In this document: one piece after another, positions 9,102-16,810 of the stretch
Layout of the letters: each line of letters starts with the position of its first letter
Position numbering within the stretch: the stretch's first letter is position 1
From: Bacillota bacterium
GTDB lineage: Bacteria; Bacillota; Clostridia; Lachnospirales; Lachnospiraceae
Length of the DNA stretch: 64,000 nt
Reading direction: 5' to 3'
Assembly: GCA_023399055.1 (NCBI GenBank)
Contig: JAEWQV010000010.1
Location: 744,001 to 808,000, forward strand
Notes under the pieces: generated by a model
What the model was told of the DNA's origin: nothing
The model's database searches: none
The model's input: only the letters and a program-made list of their open reading frames with translations
Position numbers and translations under genes: made by a program

Positions 9102-10040
9102 TTACTCTGTCGGTAGATAGGAAAGAATTATATCTAATTTCCCCTCTATATTAAAAGACCCATAACCCGCTGGAATAATGAAATGATCTCCCTTTTTAAT
9201 AGGGTTACCATCAATCATACCGCTTCCTTCAATCACACTTACATTACAAAAATCAGGACTGTAGTTAAATTCTTTTTGACCATCCACCATAAGTTTATGA
9301 ACGTTGTAATACTTGCATTCAATTAAATTAATTACTTCTTTATCTGTATGCTTAGAACTATTTTCTGCTTTTATGTCCGTATGAGGACATTTAATTACAT
9401 CAATACTTTTCTCCAGATGCAATTCCCGTGGTTTACCATTCTGCAATCTTCCATAATCATACAAGCGATAGGTAATATCACTGTTTTGCTGAGTCTCCAA
9501 AATCATAGTTCCCTTTTTTATTGCATGAACAGTTCCCGGCTCAATCTGAAAGAAATCTCCTTTTTTAATCTTCTTTGATCTAATCAGCTCATCCCATTTT
9601 TCCTGAGTTATCATATCCTTCAGTTCCTTTGTATCCTTAGCATTATGTCCAATTACAATTTCACCCTCTGGCTCACAATCAAGAATATACCAGCATTCGG
9701 TCTTTCCAAGTGACCCATTTTCATTGACTTTAGCATACTCATCGTCAGGATGAACCTGAATACTTAGATCATTCTTTGCATCTATTATTTTTATGAGTAA
9801 TGGAAATACCTCACCTTGAAGGTTGCCAAATAATTCTCTATGATTATCCCACAGCCAGCTTAAGGTCTTACCCTGATATTTCCCATTCATAATTGCACAG
9901 TCACCATTTTGATGTGCACTGATCGCCCAGCACTCTCCTGTATGATCATCCGGTATTTCATAGGCAAATTCAGTTCTTAACTTATTACCACCCCAAACCA
10001 TAGACTTAAAAACCGGTTCTACAAAAATAATATCTTTCAT
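9102..10040 (-). CDS. manA: Mannose-6-phosphate isomerase, class I
   Basis: 312 aa, the usual size of Firmicute ManA. It interconverts mannose-6-phosphate and fructose-6-phosphate in the cytoplasm. The cupin metal site is intact: QVHPDDEYA and the following KTECWYIL Glu, plus the C-terminal GTVHAI His. The N-terminus FVEPVFKSMVWGGNKLR is characteristic. The start at 10040 follows AAGGAAG at 7 bp; the frame stays open to 10196 but that extension has no RBS and low-complexity content. It lies downstream of the GH38 operon after a 301-bp gap and supplies the final step of mannose entry into glycolysis. A second, longer isomerase-like gene lies at 13077-14798. Confidence 0.93.
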   Translation of the reverse strand: MKDIIFVEPVFKSMVWGGNKLRTEFAYEIPDDHTGECWAISAHQNGDCAIMNGKYQGKTLSWLWDNHRELFGNLQGEVFPLLIKIIDAKNDLSIQVHPDDEYAKVNENGSLGKTECWYILDCEPEGEIVIGHNAKDTKELKDMITQEKWDELIRSKKIKKGDFFQIEPGTVHAIKKGTMILETQQNSDITYRLYDYGRLQNGKPRELHLEKSIDVIKCPHTDIKAENSSKHTDKEVINLIECKYYNVHKLMVDGQKEFNYSPDFCNVSVIEGSGMIDGNPIKKGDHFIIPAGYGSFNIEGKLDIILSYLPTE

Positions 10041-10099
10041 TCTCATACTTCCTTTTTTATGTAATAATTCAATTATAATAACATAAATCTTTGCATTTA

Positions 10100-10139
10100 G
10101 TAAATCAGCTGATTTTACTTTTTTAGCAAAATCAGCTGA
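10100..10139. repeat. Paired TCAGCTGA palindromes upstream of manA
   Basis: TCAGCTGA occurs at 10105-10112, inside a larger palindrome GTAAA-TCAGCTGA-TTTTAC (10100-10118), and again at 10132-10139. They lie 60-100 bp before the manA start and could be an operator or a leader hairpin. A partial copy (AAAATCAGCTG) occurs near 26887. Confidence 0.5.
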
Positions 10140-10301
10140 AACTGTTATATTTTTTAGTTCTGCTCTACCATAGGAGAAACCCTTAGTGAATTCCAACTGT
10201 AAATTGAAGTCAGTGTGAATAAACTACGATTAACAATTTAATATTTTTTCCACTATGATTTTATCAAATAATGAGCTAATTTATTAAACTGTGAAATTCG
10301 T

Positions 10302-10352
10302 TATTTATATTAATTTGACTTAGTTATTCGAGGTATTTATATTAATTTGACT
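10302..10352. repeat. 32-bp tandem duplication of a gene 3' end
   Basis: TATTTATATTAATTTGACT occurs at 10302-10320 and 10334-10352. The second copy contains the stop and last codons of the GH38 gene (RITQSN-stop). On the minus strand the first copy would read RITKSN-stop in the same arrangement, so this looks like a decayed tandem duplication of the last codons plus flank. Confidence 0.75.
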
Positions 10353-12957
10353 GTGTAATACGAATTAATTTAAAGGCTTTTGGAGGCATTGTCAGCGTTA
10401 CTTTCTGATTATTTACCTCTATTTGTTTGATTGGTTTTTCTTGAACTGTTACCTCTTCTGCACAATACGACGAATAGATGGAAGTTGAAAAACTATATTT
10501 CTGCTCCTGATCAGTGAAATTTTTCAGAACTAGAACAAAGCCTTTATAACCGTCTTCTACCAGATTAGAGGGTTTTATATAAATCGGCATTACCTCTCCT
10601 TCCGTCTGTAATAAACTTCCGCTCTCTTCTTTCTCACAGAAAACTGCTGCTCCTATGACACAAGGATTATCTGCTGCTACACTTGCTGTATAAACTTTAG
10701 TTGCGTCAAACTCCTGGAAGGGTTGTAATTCATAGTTAAATTCCATCGTACCTCTTTGATCCGCCATAAAATTAGTATCCCAGTAATTATTCAACGGCCA
10801 TGCCAATAGAAGTGGATTTTCTTTACGCTCTATCTCCTTGCTTTCTTTTCCAAAGTTAAAATCTCCAACCTGTACCATCGGTGCATCCGGACAAGAAAGT
10901 AATACGCCTTTTTCTCCATCATACATGGATACAGATTTATCAACGGTTACCCAATCACGACATACACTGCCAAGCTGGTCCTTATCCAGTCGAACAAATT
11001 CACTTGCCGTATCAAAGCTGCATTCCCAGTTTCCCTTAAGTTGTAAAGGTAAGGTAAAATAGATGGATTCTGGCATGCTAACTGGTAGCTTTCTTAGTTT
11101 AGCTTTCATTTTAATACTAGGAGAATTTGTAGAAAAAGTAACGGTTTGCTCTACTTTTTCCATTCCGCTTACTTCCAGTTCCCAAACAAAGCTTATACTA
11201 TTCTCTCTTTGTTCCAAATGCCAGTTTAATACTTTGTCAACTCCACTACGATATGCTTTCCAGTCATGATTCCACTGGGTTATATTTTTGTTACCCAGAT
11301 CTACATCTCTAGGAAATAAAGAGGATCGTATCTGTTTATTATGTCTTGGGTCAATTGTCTCTCTGACCAGTTCAAAAAAGCCCCATTCACTCTTATCATT
11401 CAGCAGGTTCCAGCCAGTTTGAACAGAATATACCTGTAGAATTCTGCCGGTTTCTTTATTAAAATCTATTCTATAGTCAGATGTGATGATTTGATTTTCA
11501 GTAACCGTATAGGAGGGTTCATGATCTTTCTGTTCCCGCTTTCTCGCTTCCAGTACTGTAAACGGTATTATCTTATAACTTAATGGTTCCATCGAAATGG
11601 TTCCATAGTTAATGGTCTCCTCCTTATCAATATAGGGAATATATTGTTTGGAACGAAGTGCACTTAAATGTCTGCCTTCTAACCGATAAGATGCTGGCAC
11701 TTCCAAATCCACCACTTGCTTGGTTCCTGAGGTATTCACTAACACAATCCCTTCCGGTCTATTAGACTGATGGGGATTACCTGCTAGCCGCTCCATCTGT
11801 GTACTTACTAAATAGGCGGACAAATCTGCGGACTGATAAGCAGTTTTAATCTTGTGAATGAATTGTGAATAGGTCTCTTCCCCATGAGGGTCGGTTACTG
11901 ACTGTGACGCTCCCCAGGTATGCTCATCAAATATAAGCGCATTTAAACTGCTTTCCTTTTTTACACTGTCATAGTGTTTGTTTGGGCTGCCGCATAAACT
12001 TTCCAACATTTCTGCTTTCTGAATATTCTGTTTTGCCAGACGATTAACTCTGGTTTCCCTAGCAGTGCTTGCACAACCAAAATTCCAATAATCCGTCCAA
12101 TCCCCACGGTGCAAAGGTATCTTATGAGATGCTTCTGCCAGCAACTTATTTCTTAGCATTTCGGGTGTAACAAATCGAACCTTAAACTCATAGCCTTCTT
12201 CATTGTATCTGCGTATTAAATCAGCCAATTCTAAATCCGGACAATTGTTATCATATAACGGCGGATTCGTAGCTGTTAAGAATACAAAGTCTCTGTCATA
12301 CCCGTTACTCTCCAGGCGCTGCACATATTCCAAAATACCTTCCTGCATACGTTTGGTATCTGCTTCCGAAGTAAAGAAAAATTGGCTAAAAAGTGAATAA
12401 TGTTCTCCCAAAAAGGTTAACAATTCCCTGTTGTCCGGGGTCTGCCAACGAAAAGCACTTGGTCTAGGCAGCGGAATACCACCAAAATGTATATTAATAC
12501 CGGTAAGATAAAAATCAATACCACTGTCTAGCAAAATTTGTGACAAAGGCCAAGGCTGACCATTTACATCATGGTTAATTGCCGTCGTAATCTCTGCTCC
12601 TAATCTTTCCCGAAGCAAATCCAAATCCTTTAACATAGCAATCATTTCCGGTGCAGTACTTCCCGGTGTTGTATGCATAGGAAGGGCTGCTACACAGATG
12701 CGGCCTTCCTTAATTAACTGCTTTAACAAATTAACTCGATCCGCCTCAGCTGTATCCAACCAGCGTACCAGCGGATAAGTTGCTTCACAGGTCCATCGAA
12801 AACGGGACTCCTCCGGATAATCCACTGTCTTAACACATAGATCAATTGCCTGATCAATGTAATCACTTTGCAGTTCCAGCAATAAAGGTTGCGGATGTGT
12901 ATATCCGATATCCAGGTGACTATGATGCATGCACCAGATTTCCTTAATCTGTGACAT
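10342..12957 (-). CDS. GH38-type glycosidase, divergent short subfamily
   Basis: 871 aa, no signal peptide, so cytoplasmic. The catalytic barrel starts at the N-terminus: metal-binding H14-x-D16 in HHSHLDIGYT and a likely nucleophile D130 in NHDVNGQPWP, with a later metal-ligand His in DEHTWG. These match GH38 topology (zinc-dependent retaining alpha-mannosidases), but the motif wording differs from the other GH38 enzymes here and is nearer the DUF5054-like branch. The C-terminal half (about 400-871) is beta-sandwich. It is the last gene of the long minus-strand series, behind the long isomerase-like gene. An alpha-mannosidase role is likely from context; linkage specificity is unknown. RBS AAGGAG before ATG. 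Confidence 0.85.
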   Translation of the reverse strand: MSQIKEIWCMHHSHLDIGYTHPQPLLLELQSDYIDQAIDLCVKTVDYPEESRFRWTCEATYPLVRWLDTAEADRVNLLKQLIKEGRICVAALPMHTTPGSTAPEMIAMLKDLDLLRERLGAEITTAINHDVNGQPWPLSQILLDSGIDFYLTGINIHFGGIPLPRPSAFRWQTPDNRELLTFLGEHYSLFSQFFFTSEADTKRMQEGILEYVQRLESNGYDRDFVFLTATNPPLYDNNCPDLELADLIRRYNEEGYEFKVRFVTPEMLRNKLLAEASHKIPLHRGDWTDYWNFGCASTARETRVNRLAKQNIQKAEMLESLCGSPNKHYDSVKKESSLNALIFDEHTWGASQSVTDPHGEETYSQFIHKIKTAYQSADLSAYLVSTQMERLAGNPHQSNRPEGIVLVNTSGTKQVVDLEVPASYRLEGRHLSALRSKQYIPYIDKEETINYGTISMEPLSYKIIPFTVLEARKREQKDHEPSYTVTENQIITSDYRIDFNKETGRILQVYSVQTGWNLLNDKSEWGFFELVRETIDPRHNKQIRSSLFPRDVDLGNKNITQWNHDWKAYRSGVDKVLNWHLEQRENSISFVWELEVSGMEKVEQTVTFSTNSPSIKMKAKLRKLPVSMPESIYFTLPLQLKGNWECSFDTASEFVRLDKDQLGSVCRDWVTVDKSVSMYDGEKGVLLSCPDAPMVQVGDFNFGKESKEIERKENPLLLAWPLNNYWDTNFMADQRGTMEFNYELQPFQEFDATKVYTASVAADNPCVIGAAVFCEKEESGSLLQTEGEVMPIYIKPSNLVEDGYKGFVLVLKNFTDQEQKYSFSTSIYSSYCAEEVTVQEKPIKQIEVNNQKVTLTMPPKAFKLIRITQSN

Positions 12958-13076
12958 ATTATTTCTCCTTCTATATTCAAACTATACTAGTTAATTGTGA
13001 AACTCCACAACTCTAGGAATAGTATAAATTACTAATGCTGTTTCGCAATTATCAACTAAATAAGCTTTTACTTCTT

Positions 13077-14798
13077 TTACCTTACTGTTGCACGAAGAAT
13101 TTTAACTTCTTTTCCAAGTGGTTTAATAACAAATTGCTTCACGCTCTCCGGTACAATAAAGGTCTCAGCATAATGAACTTCGTAAGGTTCAAAACTGCCA
13201 TCCAGACTTTCAATAACAGCACCTTCTCCTTCTACTACGTTACAGGTACTTACACTGCCTTCACTTTCCAGAATAGTCTCTGTTGTAATGTTGTATCTTC
13301 TGGTCTCAATAAACTCTCGTTCATGAAGACCTGTTCTTTCAATTTTATTGTGTTTGTCCTCACTTATCGTGGTAACTGCATTTACCAAATTCTCTTTCAC
13401 CCATTCGGTAGTACGATCCCACTGAATTACCTGTTCACCGTGATTAATATGTACGGGTCTTGGCAGCCCATCCAGTCCCAAACGGCCCCAGTCCCATAGC
13501 TTAAAGGTAAATATATAAGGAGTTGCACTAATTTCAAGTACCATCGTATCCTTACCACTGCAATGGATCGTACCGGCAGGTATTAAGAAATGATCATGCT
13601 TCTTTACGGGGAAGGTATTCACATACTTTTCCGCATCAAAGGTAATTTCACCATTTTGTGCCTGCTTTAATTCTTCCAGCATTCCTTCCTGGTCAATTCC
13701 TTCCTTTAATCCCAGATATACCTCGCAGTCGTCTCCACAATCTAAAATATAATAGCTCTCATCCTGGGTATAATGCATATGAAACGCATTTTGGATATAT
13801 TCTGTCAACGGATGCACCTGCAGGGATAGATTTTGACCTCCTACTGTATCAAGGAAATCAAAACGAATTGGATATTCATCCCCAAATCGTGCATGAACCC
13901 GATGTCCCAATAACTGCTTCGCACAGTAGAATACAACGTCAATGGAAGGTACTTCAATTCTTATATCACCAAATTTCATGAGGATACTATTTTCTTCCGG
14001 TACACCATCAAAAGCCCAGGCATAGTTAGGACTGTTTTTGTCAAGTCCGCAGACTTCCTTCATCCACTGGCCTCCCCAAACCTCCGGTGCGAAATATGGC
14101 ACCAACCGGAAAGGTTCACTGGCGAACTTACGTAACCCTGCTCGGAAGCCATCTCCTGATACCATTTTAGGAACTCCTGGCTCATTGGTATCCAAAAGAT
14201 AATCAATTTTATCAAATAACTTGCGCTTTAAACGGTCCGCCATTCTCCATTCCAAAAAGAAGCCTTGTTTGAATTTGGCTAACTTTGGAGCCTCCGGATT
14301 ACCTGATTTCCAGTTTGGAGCACCCTTAGCAAATCGGCATTGAATCTCCCATCTGGCGAGATCAGCATAAACTAAGGTATCACCCTCACAAACCAGGGAA
14401 GCACCAACACCATACACAACAATTAATCCCTTTGCTGCCGCAATCGCCTTTTGCATCGCTTCCACCTTCTTGGGAATATAAAAATCCTTTATATTGAGTG
14501 TATTCATAATGCCAAATACTCGATCTTCGGTGAGATATGGCTTAATCCGTCTATTATATTCCTCATCATCTACCATACATCCTTCTGCATTAAAGAAACT
14601 AGCCTCCAGACTTTCCAAGCCACCCAATATTTCTGTAACATCAACTTCTGTATACAATTCAAGGGTGATAACATGGCGTTCTTTCTTTCCCGCCTCTTTC
14701 CTTAAAATCTCTCTGATTTCCTCATAACCTTGTACCGCTTCAAATCCATTAATTCTTTTTTCAGGGTACTTATCATAATTACCATAACCTTTAAACAT
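13077..14798 (-). CDS. Long class I mannose-6-phosphate isomerase-like protein
   Basis: 573 aa, nearly twice the normal ManA. The C-terminal part (about 235-573) is a PMI-type cupin with the metal-site motifs LQVHPLTEYIQ, DESYYILDCG and GTIHCSGKDTMVLEIS. The first 230 residues (e.g. VVYGVGASLVCEGD, then DLARWEIQCRF) look like a P-loop-kinase-related domain lacking a proper GKS/T Walker motif. Start at 14798 (MFKGYGNYDKYP) follows GGAGG at 5 bp; the earlier ATG at 14828 has none. It sits between the ROK kinase and GH38 genes, so a role in hexose-phosphate isomerisation is expected. The role of the N-terminal domain is unknown. Confidence 0.85.
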   Translation of the reverse strand: MFKGYGNYDKYPEKRINGFEAVQGYEEIREILRKEAGKKERHVITLELYTEVDVTEILGGLESLEASFFNAEGCMVDDEEYNRRIKPYLTEDRVFGIMNTLNIKDFYIPKKVEAMQKAIAAAKGLIVVYGVGASLVCEGDTLVYADLARWEIQCRFAKGAPNWKSGNPEAPKLAKFKQGFFLEWRMADRLKRKLFDKIDYLLDTNEPGVPKMVSGDGFRAGLRKFASEPFRLVPYFAPEVWGGQWMKEVCGLDKNSPNYAWAFDGVPEENSILMKFGDIRIEVPSIDVVFYCAKQLLGHRVHARFGDEYPIRFDFLDTVGGQNLSLQVHPLTEYIQNAFHMHYTQDESYYILDCGDDCEVYLGLKEGIDQEGMLEELKQAQNGEITFDAEKYVNTFPVKKHDHFLIPAGTIHCSGKDTMVLEISATPYIFTFKLWDWGRLGLDGLPRPVHINHGEQVIQWDRTTEWVKENLVNAVTTISEDKHNKIERTGLHEREFIETRRYNITTETILESEGSVSTCNVVEGEGAVIESLDGSFEPYEVHYAETFIVPESVKQFVIKPLGKEVKILRATVR

Positions 14799-14853
14799 GA
14801 TGTCCTCCGTTCTGCCACAAACCCGCAAATATGGGTGATAGCATAATTTTGCC

Positions 14854-14880
14854 GATTAAAAAATCAGTGATTTTTCAATC
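14854..14880. repeat. Near-perfect palindrome between isomerase and kinase genes
   Basis: GATTAAAAAATCA and TGATTTTTCAATC form a 13-bp arm palindrome with one mismatch, in the 92-bp spacer between the ROK gene and the isomerase gene. It could be an mRNA hairpin within the operon or a binding site. Confidence 0.5.
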
Positions 14881-14890
14881 TTTCTTCTAT

Positions 14891-15781
14891 CTACAATAAG
14901 GTTGCCCCAATTATTCCGGCAGCATTGCCAAGCATTGCTGATGTTATTTTAATCGGTAATGCCTTTCCCCCAAAAATACCTTTGTTAACATAATCCTCCA
15001 GATAATCCAGGAATAAGTCAGCAGAGCTTGCTACCCCTCCGCCTATCACGATTACTTCTGGTCTGAGAATATTGCCAAAGCTGACCAGCCCATCTCCCAA
15101 ATACTTTTTAAATCTATCAAACACTTTAATTGCAACAGGTTCCTCACCTCTTACCCTGTCAAAGATATCCTTTGCAGTGATATCCTGACCAGTCTCCTCT
15201 TTATAGGCAGCCATGAGTGCCGAAGCAGAGGCATACGCCTCCAGACAGCCGTGATGACCGCAGGTGCATTCTTTCCCATCTGTCACTACCGTCATATGCC
15301 CGAGAATACCAGAAGCGTCGGCATATGGTGTACCGCTATCGAGTTTTTTCCCGGTAAGAAAGCCTCCGCCTACTCCGGTTCCTAGGGTTATCATACAAAC
15401 CCGATCATAGTCCTTGCCTGCACCCAGCACTGCTTCAGCCAGCAGGGCACACTTCGCATCATTGGCAATACGGACCGGCACAGCAAATCGCTTCTTAATA
15501 TTGGTAACAATGCTCTTATCTTCCCATTTGATATTATTTGAATAGGTTATCTTGCCTGACTTGCTGTCAATCAGCCCGCAGGAGCTGATACCAATCATGT
15601 CAAGTGCTTTTTCTCCGGCTTCTTTGATTAATTCTTCCATCGTCCCTGTAACCTGTGAGAGGAAGGCATTATATTCTGTTGAACTACTGGTTGGTATCGT
15701 ACGAATTGCAAGTATCTCGCCCTTTTCTACAACACCGATTTTCACCGACATACCACCGATATCTATTCCAATTGAGTACAT
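14891..15781 (-). CDS. ROK-family sugar kinase, probable mannokinase/glucokinase
   Basis: 296 aa, full length for the family. The N-terminal phosphate-binding loop is GIDIGGMSVKIGVV, the catalytic base D108 is in IANDAKCALLAE, and the adenosine region TLGTGVGGG is intact. The ROK zinc site is complete: H162 and C172-T-C174-G-x-x-G-C179, followed by LEAYAS. It phosphorylates a free hexose with ATP in the cytoplasm. Between mannosidases and mannose-6-phosphate isomerases, mannose is the logical substrate (inference); glucose or fructose remain possible. RBS AAAGGGG 9 bp before ATG. No DNA-binding domain, so it is a kinase and not a ROK repressor. Confidence 0.9.
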   Translation of the reverse strand: MYSIGIDIGGMSVKIGVVEKGEILAIRTIPTSSSTEYNAFLSQVTGTMEELIKEAGEKALDMIGISSCGLIDSKSGKITYSNNIKWEDKSIVTNIKKRFAVPVRIANDAKCALLAEAVLGAGKDYDRVCMITLGTGVGGGFLTGKKLDSGTPYADASGILGHMTVVTDGKECTCGHHGCLEAYASASALMAAYKEETGQDITAKDIFDRVRGEEPVAIKVFDRFKKYLGDGLVSFGNILRPEVIVIGGGVASSADLFLDYLEDYVNKGIFGGKALPIKITSAMLGNAAGIIGATLL

Positions 15782-15906
15782 GTACCCATCCCCTTTCTCT
15801 GTTGTGGCTTATTGCAATAAACTATGTTATGTACCACATAAACATAATGAAACAGTGCAAATTGACAAAGCATAATCTATATTTGCTTTTGGCACCTAAT
15901 TAAATA

Positions 15907-16797
15907 CTAAGCATAGATTAAAAACCATGCCTTTGCCATTTGAAGGAACTCACGATTATACCCATGTGATAAATGTTCAAAGTGAGTATAGGATTTTGTT
16001 CCTTTTATTTTGCTGAATAAATTCTCTATTGTATCAGGCGGACAAACCTCGTCCTTACCACCGCTGGTTAACAATACCGGAAACGTAAACCGATGCACGT
16101 GATGAACTGTGTCAATCAAATACTTTGCTCTGGCTACAAGCTCCGGGTCAGCTTCCGAATATAACTCTAATCCCATACCGTAAGCTCCTCTATGATCTGC
16201 CATTGTAATATTCGTTAAGAACGGCTGATCACTGGCTATCGCTCTGGTAATATCCTTAAAAATTGATCCTAATAGCATCGCAGCGCCACCACCCTGACTA
16301 GTTCCAAAGAAAGACACCCTGTCTGGCAGCACTTTCTCCTGTGAAAGTGCCCAGTTTACTGCCATCACACAGTTTACCAGCCAGTTATAATAGCCTTCCT
16401 TTGCTCCACTAAGAAAGGTATCCGGCAGTACGCTTGGGGAACCTGCCATCGTCATCTTTGATGCATCTTTTCCCAGCGGAGTTACATAGCCCATAGGATT
16501 AATGTGCAGCACATGAAAATGCTGTGCCAGTTCCGGATGCATACTCATTTCACTCCCGTAACCCGGAGTATGGACAAGCAGCGGTGCTGATTTATCAAAG
16601 CAGGGCTGAAAGTAACAATAAAATGGTGCATAGCCTTCACTTTCAATTCGAATAAAACGATCTGCTCCAATGGATTGGAAAATATACATTGGAATGGAAA
16701 ACGGATCGATATATTCCTCGTGATAGGTACAAGTCCGCATTCCTTCTTTTCGAATAGCTTCTGCCCATGCATCAATATCTTTTTCATTCATAGTCAT
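15907..16797 (-). CDS. Acetyl xylan esterase-like (CE7/AXE1) intracellular esterase
   Basis: 296 aa alpha/beta-hydrolase. The nucleophile S167 is in GTSQGGGAA, the CE7-type elbow. An acid Asp lies in SGGKDEVCPP and a His in HLSHGYN, completing the triad. There is no signal peptide, so it probably deacetylates imported oligosaccharides in the cytoplasm, as known for CE7 enzymes on acetylated sugars and cephalosporin C. In this locus acetylated manno-oligosaccharides are the suggested substrate. Start at 16797 is supported by AAGGAGG 8 bp upstream; an ATG at 16830 would overlap the previous gene and lacks an RBS. Confidence 0.85.
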   Translation of the reverse strand: MTMNEKDIDAWAEAIRKEGMRTCTYHEEYIDPFSIPMYIFQSIGADRFIRIESEGYAPFYCYFQPCFDKSAPLLVHTPGYGSEMSMHPELAQHFHVLHINPMGYVTPLGKDASKMTMAGSPSVLPDTFLSGAKEGYYNWLVNCVMAVNWALSQEKVLPDRVSFFGTSQGGGAAMLLGSIFKDITRAIASDQPFLTNITMADHRGAYGMGLELYSEADPELVARAKYLIDTVHHVHRFTFPVLLTSGGKDEVCPPDTIENLFSKIKGTKSYTHFEHLSHGYNREFLQMAKAWFLIYA

Positions 16798-16810
16798 TTC
16801 ATTAACCTCC

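Noticed and set aside
10041..10196. N-terminal extension of ManA
   Set aside because: The frame is open but has no RBS at its start. Well-placed AAGGAAG and the family N-terminus both support 10040.
13035..13499. 154-codon open frame on the plus strand
   Set aside because: Antisense to the long isomerase gene; Phe/Asn-rich composition of a shadow frame.
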